A stretch of DNA of 55,027 nt from an uncultured Mollicutes bacterium (GTDB lineage Bacteria; Bacillota_I; Bacilli_A; RFN20; CAG-826): positions 1 through 55,027 of the forward strand of contig CAMESA010000002.1 in NCBI GenBank assembly GCA_945935945.1, in the 5' to 3' direction. The notes beneath the pieces were generated by a model. It was not told the origin of the DNA. It saw only the letters and a list, made by a program, of their open reading frames with translations, and did no database searches. Shown piece after piece: positions 43,581 through 51,040 of the stretch (its first letter is position 1; each line of letters opens with the position of its first letter). Made by a program: the position numbers and the translations under genes.

Positions 43581-44246
43581 ATGTATATAGATAACTTAAT
43601 AGAAAGAATTGAATATGCTGAAGATAAATTGGAAAAAGCGGAAAATGAATTGCAACATTATAATGATGAAATGAAAGGAATATGTGTTGGTCTAATTGGA
43701 TGGATATATAAGCATGCTCCTAAAGGGTATGAAAGAAGAATATATTCATTTTTATATGATCAAGCGGTTATTAGAGATGAACGTGGTTATTCGTTTACAG
43801 CAAAAATTCCAGATAAAAAAGAATTTACAGATCTATATAAAGCTCTGTCGCAAAATAATATAACAATAAACAATTATAAGGTCTTAAAAGATTCAAAAGA
43901 CCAAAAATATTTTTATGTAGAATTGATTTACACAGTGTATGACAATTATTATGATGGTGATGATTGTACATATGATTTAGGTGATTATATTTTGCCTTGT
44001 GAGATGATTGAGCGTTGTCATAATATATTTACTGCTGAACAAGATGAAAAGAAAAAAGATAATGAGAGAGAATTAACAAAACTTCTTCAACAGCATATTG
44101 ATAGAATGTATGAGATAATTGAAGAAAACAAACAATTAGCAGAAAAGAATGAACAAGAAAGAAAGATGAAGTTAGAAAAAGAGAAAGAAGAAAAAGAATA
44201 TCAGCAATATCTTGAATTGAAAAAGAAGTTTGAGCATAAGCAATGA
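43581..44246 (+). CDS. Coiled-coil protein of unknown function
   Basis: A 221-residue protein with predicted coiled coil at the N-terminus (residues 1-30) and a long charged helix at the C-terminus (~150-221, ending EYQQYLELKKKFEHKQ). The middle is a folded alpha/beta domain. It starts directly after the preceding stop. Function unknown. Confidence 0.5.
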   Translation: MYIDNLIERIEYAEDKLEKAENELQHYNDEMKGICVGLIGWIYKHAPKGYERRIYSFLYDQAVIRDERGYSFTAKIPDKKEFTDLYKALSQNNITINNYKVLKDSKDQKYFYVELIYTVYDNYYDGDDCTYDLGDYILPCEMIERCHNIFTAEQDEKKKDNERELTKLLQQHIDRMYEIIEENKQLAEKNEQERKMKLEKEKEEKEYQQYLELKKKFEHKQ

Positions 44247-44347
44247 TACATATAATACTAATTGAATATAAAGAGTATGAAAGTTTAATGGATAAAAATC
44301 TTATAGATGACAATGCTTTTTATTTAACTATAGATGAGGTCAAGTAA
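44243..44347 (+). CDS. Very small ORF (34 residues), interlocked
   Basis: MIHIILIEYKEYESLMDKN... is 34 residues. Its ATG overlaps the previous stop (ATGA) and its TAA overlaps the next ATG (TAATG), so it is part of a chain of coupled genes. The length gives no family. Its interlocking at both ends supports translation. Confidence 0.5.
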   Translation: MIHIILIEYKEYESLMDKNLIDDNAFYLTIDEVK

Positions 44348-44775
44348 TGAAAACTGAAGAAATTATAAGAGAATTTTATCCAAAATTAATTACAAACGAG
44401 TTGGTTTCTGTTCAACCAATGAATTGTAATATATTTTGTTTGAAACATCAAGAACCAACTATTCCAGAATGGGTTATTGAATCTGGTTTAATTCAATTTT
44501 GTGATAATAATAGAGCTGATATTCATTATCATTACTATGTAGAAAGGAAAGATAACAACTATTACTATTGTGAGTTGGATAATAGATATAGTGTTGATAC
44601 TGATGACGAAAAAATATTAAATGAAAACAATAGTGTAGTTGATAAAATAAACACTTTTTGTTCTTTGAAAAATCTAAAATGTGTCGTAAAAGTTATTAGG
44701 ACACATTGCTTTATGGAAGGATGGTATAAAGGATTATCTATTGAGATAACTGAGAAATCAAATGACTTGGGATGA
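44347..44775 (+). CDS. Protein of unknown function
   Basis: A 142-residue protein with several Cys residues and phrases like IHYHYYVERKDNNYYYCELDN. It overlaps the next gene by 14 nt. No recognised domain. Confidence 0.5.
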   Translation: MKTEEIIREFYPKLITNELVSVQPMNCNIFCLKHQEPTIPEWVIESGLIQFCDNNRADIHYHYYVERKDNNYYYCELDNRYSVDTDDEKILNENNSVVDKINTFCSLKNLKCVVKVIRTHCFMEGWYKGLSIEITEKSNDLG

Positions 44776-44989
44776 TTTATTAACTTATATGGAAGAACAT
44801 TATAATCCAAATGTTTGGGATTCAAGTTATAAGTATCTATGGATATCATCAGAAGGAAATCATACAGTAAGATTTCATAAAAACGGTGATATAACAGTAA
44901 GTGATGATATGGATAATTATGATATTACTATTGCTGAACACAGAAGTTATGAACACATGATTAAAATAATCGAAGGGTTGTTAAAATGA
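44762..44989 (+). CDS. MTWEEL-type small protein, copy 1 of 3
   Basis: A 75-residue protein starting MTWDDLLTYMEEHY. It resembles the next gene: YLWISSEGNHTVRFHKNGDITVSDD aligns with VLISQQGNYYIKFSKNGEISVVYD in the neighbour. The copies form a tandem array with ATGA overlaps. Small proteins of this kind recur in phages, with unknown function. Confidence 0.6.
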   Translation: MTWDDLLTYMEEHYNPNVWDSSYKYLWISSEGNHTVRFHKNGDITVSDDMDNYDITIAEHRSYEHMIKIIEGLLK

Positions 44990-45210
44990 CTTGGGAAGAA
45001 TTAAAAGAAAAAGTAAACGAATTAAAAAACATTGAAGTTATGGCTGATTATGACACATATGTTTTAATATCTCAGCAAGGGAATTATTATATTAAGTTTT
45101 CAAAAAACGGAGAGATTAGTGTAGTTTATGATTGGGATGTTAATGATTTAATTATTGCAGACAATAGGACTCCAGACCAGATGTATGTAATTATGGAGGC
45201 TTTGAAATGA
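44986..45210 (+). CDS. MTWEEL-type small protein, copy 2 of 3
   Basis: A 74-residue protein, MTWEELKEKVNELKN, the closest relative of copy 1 (the fold core and C-terminal IIADNRTPDQMYVIMEAL both align). It overlaps copy 1 and copy 3 by 4 nt each. Confidence 0.6.
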   Translation: MTWEELKEKVNELKNIEVMADYDTYVLISQQGNYYIKFSKNGEISVVYDWDVNDLIIADNRTPDQMYVIMEALK

Positions 45211-45491
45211 CTTGGGAAGAATTAGTCAAAGAAGCTGATAAATACGGTTGGATTTTGATTACCCCAACTAAAGAAGAAGTAGACATAAAGTGTGAAGGAA
45301 AAGAATGGTATTACTTTACATTTAAGTATGATGAGTTTTTAGCACACGAAGATATACCTTTAACCTTCTATAAAAAATGTAATGCTATATTCTGTGATTA
45401 CAATGATGTAGATAAATACCCTACACTAATACAAATGAATGTACCTTTTGAAAATATGTTAGAAATAATGAGGAATTTGGATCGTGAATGA
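45207..45491 (+). CDS. MTWEEL-type small protein, copy 3 of 3
   Basis: A 94-residue protein starting MTWEELVKEADKYGW. It shares the start and the length class with copies 1 and 2 but is more divergent. It has WYYFTFKYDEF in place of the conserved strand and ends with PFENMLEIMRNL, like the other C-termini. It overlaps the next gene by 8 nt. Confidence 0.55.
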   Translation: MTWEELVKEADKYGWILITPTKEEVDIKCEGKEWYYFTFKYDEFLAHEDIPLTFYKKCNAIFCDYNDVDKYPTLIQMNVPFENMLEIMRNLDRE

Positions 45492-45702
45492 TAATTTTAT
45501 GTTTGAATTGGTTAAAGCTGAACGAGATAAATGCTTAATAGAAACCATTAAGGAGTGTTCTTTACATCCTGATAGACCTATTGAAATCACTAAACAAGTC
45601 ATTAAACTAACTGAACAAGAGCTAGAAGAAGTGTTTAATAAAGTAAATATGTCAGAAGAAAATAGAACGATTTACAGGAATGCATATTTCAATGAAAAGT
45701 AA
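45484..45702 (+). CDS. Small helical protein of unknown function
   Basis: A 72-residue protein starting at GTG 45484, which overlaps the preceding stop; GAGGA lies ~9 nt upstream. The sequence is helical and charged (VKAERDKCLIETIKECSL; IKLTEQELEEVFNKV). The family is not recognised. Confidence 0.5.
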   Translation: MNDNFMFELVKAERDKCLIETIKECSLHPDRPIEITKQVIKLTEQELEEVFNKVNMSEENRTIYRNAYFNEK

Positions 45703-45714
45703 GGAAGTCAAAAA

Positions 45715-46446
45715 GTGAATGAAATCAAATTATATAATGATGACTGTATAACTATAATGGATCAATTAATCTCAGATGGAGTAAAAGTCGATGCTATTAT
45801 AACTGATCCACCATATGGTTCAACGGCTTGCTCTTGGGATTCAATTATACCGTTCAATGAAATGTGGAATTGTGTAAAAAAGATTCGTAAACCTAATGCG
45901 GTGGTATGTCTATTTGGTAACGAACCTTTTAGCAGTTTATTGAGAGAAAGTAATCTTAAAGAATACCGTTATGATATTTACTGGCAAAAAGAAAGACCTA
46001 CTAATGTTTTTCAATTAAAGAAACGACCAGGAAAAGTTATAGAAACCATAAGTGTATTTTATGATAAACAACCTACGTATAATCCACAAATGGTAAAATA
46101 TGATGGGCCAAAAAGAACTAATAAGATAAAGGATGGTAAATTAGGATCCTTAATTGATAATGGTAACAAAAAGCCAAAAGAATATGAAGATACTGGCTAC
46201 AGATACCCATCTCAAGTAGTACAATTCAAAAGAGATATATTGACAAGTAATCTACATCCTACACAAAAACCTCTTGCACTTATGGAATATCTTGTTCAAA
46301 CTTACACAAACGAAGGAGATATTGTTTTGGATTTCACAATGGGTTCAGGAACTACTGGTGTTGCTTGTAAAAAATTAAATCGTAAATTCGTAGGTATAGA
46401 ATTAGATAATAAATATTTTGAAATTGCAAAGGAGAGACTTTATTAA
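45715..46446 (+). CDS. Beta-class DNA methyltransferase
   Basis: A 243-residue methylase starting at GTG. Its order is like the gene at 41563: TDPPYGSTACSWD (motif IV, ~residue 30), a recognition middle, SNLHPTQKPLALMEYLV, the SAM loop VLDFTMGSGTTGVACKKLNR and IGIEL/FVGIELDNKYFEIAKERL at the end. It probably makes N6-methyladenine or N4-methylcytosine. It stands alone beside thymidine kinase, with which it overlaps by one base. It may protect phage DNA from host restriction; the target is unknown. Confidence 0.85.
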   Translation: MNEIKLYNDDCITIMDQLISDGVKVDAIITDPPYGSTACSWDSIIPFNEMWNCVKKIRKPNAVVCLFGNEPFSSLLRESNLKEYRYDIYWQKERPTNVFQLKKRPGKVIETISVFYDKQPTYNPQMVKYDGPKRTNKIKDGKLGSLIDNGNKKPKEYEDTGYRYPSQVVQFKRDILTSNLHPTQKPLALMEYLVQTYTNEGDIVLDFTMGSGTTGVACKKLNRKFVGIELDNKYFEIAKERLY

Positions 46447-47003
46447 TGCTTAAATTTACATATGCTTGTATGTTCGCTGGGAAAACAACACAATTGATAA
46501 ATGTTTATGAAACTTATAAAAGGAAAGGACTTGATCCAATTGTAATTAAACCAGTCATAGATGATAGAGAAGGAAATTTTAACGGATGGGGTACAACTTC
46601 TTCAAGACTTATCAACAAAGAAATACCAGCTTATTATTACAAAGACATTTTAGAACTTTCAAAGTTAGATTATAAGACTTTATTTATAGATGAAGCCCAA
46701 TTCATGACGAGAGAAGATGTACTTTACGTAGCAGAATTGGCTGATAAGGGTGTTGATGTATTAGCTTATGGACTTAAAACAGATATTAACGGAGATCTAT
46801 TTGAGGGTTCACGAGCATTAATCGCCTTAGCCGATCAATGCTTTGAAATGGAAAGTTTATGTCAAATTGAGAATTGTACAAATAAAGCTGTAGCTCATGC
46901 AAGATATATTGATGGTAAACGCATTTGGTCTGGAGACGCTGTTGTAATTGAGAAAGGAAATATTACTTATAAGGCTCTTTGCAGAAAGCATTGGAGAGAA
47001 TGA
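46446..47003 (+). CDS. tdk: Thymidine kinase
   Basis: A 185-residue TK1-type kinase: P-loop YACMFAGKTTQ (residues 6-16), FIDEAQFM (Walker B), lasso/substrate region YGLKTDINGDLFEGSRAL, and a C-terminal zinc-type set (CQIENC, then C and H in LCRKHW). It phosphorylates thymidine to dTMP for phage DNA synthesis. The first P-loop glycine found in many homologues is replaced (ACMFAGKT). It is the last gene of the operon starting at 42329, and a promoter follows. Confidence 0.9.
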   Translation: MLKFTYACMFAGKTTQLINVYETYKRKGLDPIVIKPVIDDREGNFNGWGTTSSRLINKEIPAYYYKDILELSKLDYKTLFIDEAQFMTREDVLYVAELADKGVDVLAYGLKTDINGDLFEGSRALIALADQCFEMESLCQIENCTNKAVAHARYIDGKRIWSGDAVVIEKGNITYKALCRKHWRE

Positions 47004-47012
47004 AAAATTGAC

Positions 47013-47041
47013 TTTACTTTTTCAAATATTTGCTATATAAT
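47013..47041 (+). promoter_or_regulatory. Early-type promoter TTTACT-N17-TATAAT
   Basis: TTTACT 47013-47018, 17-nt spacer, perfect TATAAT 47036-47041, 59 nt before ATG 47101, just after thymidine kinase. It drives the three-gene KYTT cluster. Confidence 0.82.
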
Positions 47042-47100
47042 GACCTTGAAATGTGAAAAATATCACATCAATTCTAATTTTTAAGAAAGGATAAATATAC

Positions 47101-47628
47101 ATGAGTAGCAAAGAATGTGACGAGAATCTTTTTAAGAAACTCGAAAAAATGTTTGGATTCAATAAAAAGAATGATCAAATATTTGTACCAAAAGAATTAG
47201 CTCAACAAATTGTGTGTGATGTTGAGTTAGCACCAAAGAAACGTGGCCGTAAACCAAAACCTAAGATTGTTGAGCCACAAATTAAAGAAACAAAGAGTGT
47301 AAATCTTTTTGATCTTACGGATATATCTGATATTGATCCTCTTGTAAAAGTAAAAATTGTAAGAGAACATGAAAAAGATTTCGGTAGTAGAATGTTTAAT
47401 TTGTTTGATATCGCTAAACAGTGTGGAATAAAAACTTTGACAACTGATCAACTTACTGCAGCTTATTACAAAGTTTACTCCTCAAATAATAAAGACGGTA
47501 TCAAAACAAGAGTTCAAATCGCAAATAAATTATACTATATGGATTTCGCAAAATGTAAAAATGTAAGAAATGCACACGTAGTTAAAGTAAAAAATACAAA
47601 TTGCACCTATACAATGTCAGATTACTAA
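47101..47628 (+). CDS. Putative DNA-binding protein with AT-hook-like motif and AYY domain
   Basis: A 175-residue protein. Residues ~44-55 are KKRGRKPKPK, an AT-hook-like basic motif. The C-terminal part (~95-155) has FNLFDIAKQCGIKTLTTDQLTAAYYKVYSS...KTRVQIANKL, a domain shared with the two following genes. AAAGGA precedes the ATG. DNA binding is inferred from the basic motif. It may act as a nucleoid-type or regulatory protein. Confidence 0.6.
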   Translation: MSSKECDENLFKKLEKMFGFNKKNDQIFVPKELAQQIVCDVELAPKKRGRKPKPKIVEPQIKETKSVNLFDLTDISDIDPLVKVKIVREHEKDFGSRMFNLFDIAKQCGIKTLTTDQLTAAYYKVYSSNNKDGIKTRVQIANKLYYMDFAKCKNVRNAHVVKVKNTNCTYTMSDY

Positions 47629-47646
47629 TTTTGAAAGGATATACAC

Positions 47647-47997
47647 ATGAGTTATAATAAAGACATTTTTGATTATAGAAATTTACCGCAATCAATTAAA
47701 ACTAAACTTCAACTCGATCTGGAACCTAGTGACATTTTCCGTGATAAAATTTATACATTATTCAGTTTAGCCAAACAACAAAATATCAATAAGCTAAACG
47801 AAAATCAAATCGCCGTAGCTTATTATAGAAAATATACTACTAAAGACAGCAAAGACATTAAGACAGTTGATCAAATTCGTGCTAAACTACGTAATATGAT
47901 TTCATCAGAAGCTGCTTATAAAATGAAACATCCAGATTCAACCATCAAAACGTTAAAGAGAGTTGAAAATGAAAAAGAATGTTACACAGTCGAATGA
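47647..47997 (+). CDS. AYYxKYTT-domain protein
   Basis: A 116-residue protein that is essentially the shared domain alone: YTLFSLAKQQNINKLNENQ, then AYYRKYTTKDSKD and KTVDQIRAKLRNM. It lies 18 nt after the AT-hook-like gene with AAAGGA upstream. It overlaps the next gene by 29 nt. Unknown function; presumably a regulator or DNA-binding partner. Confidence 0.6.
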   Translation: MSYNKDIFDYRNLPQSIKTKLQLDLEPSDIFRDKIYTLFSLAKQQNINKLNENQIAVAYYRKYTTKDSKDIKTVDQIRAKLRNMISSEAAYKMKHPDSTIKTLKRVENEKECYTVE

Positions 47998-48463
47998 TAG
48001 CAACGTCTTCTATAAAAAGTCCAGAGGGTTACTTGAAGTAGCTCTCTGGATGCAAGATCAAGATGAAGGTGTTTCCATAAATGATATTATGAGTATGTTG
48101 AAAGTATCAAAACGTACTGCTATTCGAATAAAAGACAGCATAATAAATTGGTTTCCAGAAATATATGCAGTTAATGTACAACATAATAAAAAGAAATGGA
48201 TAATGCCAAAAGGAACAATTACGTTAAAATCAGTGAGCGATTCAGATATGACTAAAGATAGATTTCAAACTAAACTAGAAGAATTAATTACACTGGCTAA
48301 TAAAGCTGGTTATCAAAAAGTAACACCAAAACAACTTGTAATTGCTTATTATGGTAAATATACGACACAGGATAATAGTGATCGTAAAACTTTATCTGAA
48401 ATAAGAACAGGTTTATCTAAATTATCATCTGAGTATAACAAGCATATAGACTTTAATGACTAA
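47969..48463 (+). CDS. HTH plus AYYxKYTT-domain protein (putative regulator)
   Basis: A 164-residue protein. Residues ~18-65 resemble a winged-helix HTH (RGLLEVALWMQDQDEGVSIN, then DIMSMLKVSKRTAIRIKDSI), of the kind used by DeoR/WYL-type regulators. The C-terminal half has the shared domain (LITLANKAGYQKVTPKQ, AYYGKYTTQD, KTLSEIRTGLSKL). I use ATG 47969; TTG 47963 is less likely because AAAGAG is spaced for the ATG. It is a transcription-factor candidate. Confidence 0.6.
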   Translation: MKKNVTQSNDSNVFYKKSRGLLEVALWMQDQDEGVSINDIMSMLKVSKRTAIRIKDSIINWFPEIYAVNVQHNKKKWIMPKGTITLKSVSDSDMTKDRFQTKLEELITLANKAGYQKVTPKQLVIAYYGKYTTQDNSDRKTLSEIRTGLSKLSSEYNKHIDFND

Positions 48464-48944
48464 CGAGTTTACTTTTGATAGTTTTATAAAGAGTGTAGGA
48501 AACAGTATAGAATTTCTTACTGAGAAAGGTGGCTACACTCTTTCTTTATATATTGTACAAGATGAGATTAAGAACAGATGTGATATATATTTATCGATAT
48601 CAGACGTTTCTACAACCTTTATCTTGTTTTCTAAAAGTATGCAGTTACATAATGGTCCACCTATTCCATTTACACAAGATAAAATTAACCTAGATCGGAA
48701 AATTATAAAACAAAAGACTTATGAAGAACTTTACAATGATTCTTTTTATGTAACTCCAGAAAGAATCTTTGAGTCAACAATATATTTAGGGGCATATGAA
48801 GATAAACTTGGTGATCATATACCTAGAGAAATAATAGATCAAGCATACGAGATTATGATGGCCTTACATAACAATCAATCTTTAAATTTAATAGGAAAGG
48901 AAAAACAATGCGCAGAGAAGATATCTATAGACATTTCACTTTAA
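48456..48944 (+). CDS. Protein of unknown function
   Basis: A 162-residue alpha/beta protein overlapping the putative regulator by 8 nt. Phrases such as NSIEFLTEKGGYTLSLYIVQDEIKNR and STTFILFSKSMQL suggest beta strands. No catalytic motif is seen. Confidence 0.5.
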   Translation: MTNEFTFDSFIKSVGNSIEFLTEKGGYTLSLYIVQDEIKNRCDIYLSISDVSTTFILFSKSMQLHNGPPIPFTQDKINLDRKIIKQKTYEELYNDSFYVTPERIFESTIYLGAYEDKLGDHIPREIIDQAYEIMMALHNNQSLNLIGKEKQCAEKISIDISL

Positions 48945-49150
48945 GTTCAGAATTATATGAATCAGTAAGTAAATGGATTAAAGATAAAGTAAAGGACACA
49001 CATTATAAAGATTGTTCAATATCAATTAACAATATAGCAAACATAGGCGGTGGACAATTAGGAGTTAAAGTAGATTTTCAAGTACCTCCTATGAACGATT
49101 ATATAGAAGAAAATTATAGGATTAACATTGACGAACTAGAGAATTACTAA
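48908..49150 (+). CDS. Small protein of unknown function
   Basis: An 80-residue protein in a different frame overlapping the previous gene by 37 nt, with AGGAAAGG before its ATG. MRREDIYRHFTLSSELYESVSKWI suggests a helix; the rest is beta with IGGGQLGVKVDFQVPP. It is the last gene before a bidirectional terminator. Confidence 0.55.
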   Translation: MRREDIYRHFTLSSELYESVSKWIKDKVKDTHYKDCSISINNIANIGGGQLGVKVDFQVPPMNDYIEENYRINIDELENY

Positions 49151-49156
49151 AAAATT

Positions 49157-49189
49157 AAAGAGGATTATACATTATATAGTCCTCTTTTT
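49157..49189. terminator. Bidirectional terminator
   Basis: A 13-bp stem, AAAGAGGATTATA with TATAGTCCTCTTT (one G-U), a 5-nt loop, T-rich on both strands. It separates convergent genes ending at 49150 (+) and 49197 (-). Confidence 0.88.
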
Positions 49190-49196
49190 CTTTCAT

Positions 49197-49994
49197 TTAT
49201 TTATCATTATAATCAGGATATCCATAACATTTATTATGATCGATGCCATCTAAATAATCATACAATTCATTATGATGCTCATCAACCAACTTCATAAGCT
49301 CTGTTCCAATTGGTATTCTATACATATACGCTATAGATTTAATCCAGTATATTCTATTTTCAATATTTTTTAATAATTCATCATCTTCTGATTCTATAAC
49401 TTCGTCTGTTTTATAAAGAGCTACTTCAGTCAAATCAATTAAAAACTCATCAAATTCATTTAGCACCTTTTTATAATTGTCATCACTTATCTGAGAATAT
49501 TTTAATATATCCCCAATTGGTTTTATAAATCTAACGAAAAAGCAATTAAGTTTATAATAGATATCAAAAAACTCAATTAAACAATCTACAACTTCTATGT
49601 TTTTATTTTTAATTGTTTCTAAATCTTCTGTGCCATCATTTTTCCAATACTGTATATCTTCAAACTCTTTAGGAAATTCATTCATTATACAAAAATATTT
49701 ATCAAAAAGTCTAAATATCTTCATATATAACGATAACTTAAATTTATAATTATTATACTTATCTTTACTCATCTCTAAACTAAAATCCCCATACAATTTT
49801 ACATTTGTATCTACTGAATTATCATAGTTTATTCCAATTTGACAACATATAAAATCAATAAGCTCTATCCATTTACTTATTTTCTTAACACAACTTTCTT
49901 CATAGCTACTCCTAAGAAGATTGTATCTAATGCTTAAATCTCTTTCTATAAATGCTAACCGATCTTTTTTACTGGTTACAATGTCTTCTTCCAT
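49197..49994 (-). CDS. Helical protein of unknown function
   Basis: A 265-residue, largely helical acidic protein (MEEDIVTSKKDRLAFIERDLSIRYNLL...) with several Cys and no clear membrane segment. It is the only minus-strand gene in the right half apart from 37250-37969. A strong early-type promoter (50044-50072) reads into it. The gene-free kilobase begins behind it, so it is divergent to the right-end genes. It does not match a family I know. Position next to a probable regulatory or origin region may be relevant. Confidence 0.6.
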   Translation of the reverse strand: MEEDIVTSKKDRLAFIERDLSIRYNLLRSSYEESCVKKISKWIELIDFICCQIGINYDNSVDTNVKLYGDFSLEMSKDKYNNYKFKLSLYMKIFRLFDKYFCIMNEFPKEFEDIQYWKNDGTEDLETIKNKNIEVVDCLIEFFDIYYKLNCFFVRFIKPIGDILKYSQISDDNYKKVLNEFDEFLIDLTEVALYKTDEVIESEDDELLKNIENRIYWIKSIAYMYRIPIGTELMKLVDEHHNELYDYLDGIDHNKCYGYPDYNDK

Positions 49995-50043
49995 AAAATT
50001 ATCCCTCTCTTTTTTTATTTTAGTTAACTTAATTACAAAATAA

Positions 50044-50072
50044 ATTATACACTACAAATTAAAAAAAGTAAA
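50044..50072 (-). promoter_or_regulatory. Early-type promoter TTTACT-N17-TATAAT, minus strand
   Basis: Reading leftward, TTTACT 50072-50067, 17-nt spacer, TATAAT 50049-50044, about 50 nt upstream of ATG 49994. It shows the signal works in both directions. Confidence 0.8.
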
Positions 50073-50523
50073 GTCAAAATAAATAAATACACAATAGGAA
50101 AAACTTGTGTGGGAATATCAATACTACTTGGTGATATACTTAAAGCTGCTATGGATAATCGTGTGTGAGATGAATAAAGAAAAAAAAGGAATGTAGTGTA
50201 AATAAATAGCGTATACGAGGTTAATACACACAGGAATTTAAGCAGCGTGGATCAATTGTGTGGGGAATGAGTGAAAGTAGGGATTAAGACTATTGATTAG
50301 ACGAAAAAGTGGAGAATAATATGAAAATAAAGAATAGCGTAGAATCAATAGGTTAGCATCAGTTGGGTATCATTTTATATAAGGGCAAAATACAAAAACG
50401 CTCTGTCAATTATAGACAAAATACATGGGAATAAATAAGACTTTTTCTGGATCATAAGCGTGGGAGCATTTCTCGAAACTTCCTACTCGCTAGACAGATA
50501 GCCAAAAATGCCTCGTGTGTAAA

Positions 50524-50545
50524 GGGCTTCGGGGAGGGGGAGGGG
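50524..50545 (+). other. G-quadruplex motif
   Basis: Runs GGG, GGGG, GGGGG and GGGG separated by CTTC, A and A (50524-50545). This meets the standard four-run G-quadruplex pattern and is striking in a genome this AT-rich. It sits just before an intrinsic terminator. Confidence 0.6.
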
Positions 50546-50568
50546 ATGCCCCGTATCCCTGTTTTTTT
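50542..50568 (+). terminator. Intrinsic terminator-like hairpin
   Basis: GGGAT (50543-50547) pairs with ATCCC (50554-50558), loop GCCCCGT-like, followed by TG and eight T (50561-50568). It could end a small RNA running from about 50400, although no promoter for it is clear. Confidence 0.5.
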
Positions 50569-50580
50569 TGCTTTTATAGG

Positions 50581-50611
50581 GGTATGTTTAAACTTTATTA
50601 TATAACATACC
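50581..50611. repeat. 8-bp inverted repeat
   Basis: GGTATGTT (50581-50588) and AACATACC (50604-50611), perfect, loop 15 nt. No T run follows, so it is more likely a structural or protein-binding element. Confidence 0.55.
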
Positions 50612-50694
50612 ATAAAAACAAACTTGCGTTTATACGGGCAAAAAATTCCGCTTCGTTTTGATATTTAAAAAAAGCAAAATGAAAAACAAAAAAG

Positions 50695-50718
50695 ATTACG
50701 ATTAATATTAATCGTAAT
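50695..50718. promoter_or_regulatory. 24-bp perfect palindrome containing ATTAATCGTAAT
   Basis: The arm ATTACGATTAAT is followed directly by its exact reverse complement, ATTAATCGTAAT. Each half matches the ATTAATCGTAAC boxes found before the promoters at 53518 and 54569. It ends 7 nt before a TTGAAA -35. It looks like an operator or activator site for a dimeric DNA-binding protein. Confidence 0.65.
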
Positions 50719-50725
50719 AATTTAT

Positions 50726-50754
50726 TTGAAAATTTTTAAAATCTATTATATATT
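50726..50754 (+). promoter_or_regulatory. Promoter TTGAAA-N17-TATATT next to the palindrome
   Basis: TTGAAA 50726-50731, 17-nt spacer, TATATT 50749-50754, 7 nt after the palindrome. It would transcribe the leader that precedes the gene at 51048. Confidence 0.5.
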
Positions 50755-50760
50755 TAAATC

Positions 50761-50789
50761 AGTTAAGGCGGAAGAGCCTAACCTTAACT
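50761..50789 (+). repeat. Leader hairpin with alternative pairings
   Basis: AGTTAAGG (50761-50768) pairs with CCTTAACT (50782-50789). An inner AGGC/GCCT can form a shorter alternative hairpin. It begins about 7 nt after the -10 box of the promoter above, so it would form the very 5' end of the transcript. Confidence 0.45.
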
Positions 50790-50813
50790 CACTCCAAAGG
50801 AGCGGTTTACAAG

Positions 50814-50855
50814 ATGCATATATATGCGTATAAAGTCGGTAAGTGTATTTTATAA
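50814..50855 (+). CDS. Possible 13-residue leader peptide
   Basis: MHIYAYKVGKCIL from ATG 50814, with GGAG 11 nt upstream; the GGAG can itself pair with CTCC just before it. A related MHIKLLS frame starts near 50886, so the start region seems duplicated. It is included as a low-confidence leader ORF. Confidence 0.25.
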   Translation: MHIYAYKVGKCIL

Positions 50856-50926
50856 ATGACTTGTATTTTTGCCTATATATACTTATGCATATAAAGTTAT
50901 TAAGTTAAGTCGGAAAATATATATAA

Positions 50927-50985
50927 CCGATATATGATATAAACATTAATTCGTATGTTTATTTAGTGTTTATATGATATATCGG
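50927..50985. repeat. 19-bp inverted repeat
   Basis: The arm 50927-50945 begins CCGATATAT and ends AAACA; the arm 50967-50985 begins TGTTTATAT and ends ATATCGG. They are complementary at 18 of 19 positions with a 21-nt loop. The TCGG/CCGA ends also recur in neighbouring AGTCGG repeats (50835 and 50909). Confidence 0.65.
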
Positions 50986-51015
50986 AAATCAATAAAAAGA
51001 TATATCAGTTTAGTA

Positions 51016-51040
51016 TTAACCCTACAATATGTAAAGGAAT
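51016..51040 (+). promoter_or_regulatory. TTAACCCT leader element 1 with AAAGGAAT ribosome site
   Basis: TTAACCCT at 51016-51023 starts 32 nt before ATG 51048 and is followed by AAAGGAAT. The same element starts 30 nt before ATG 51423 and 28 nt before ATG 51961. Confidence 0.5.
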
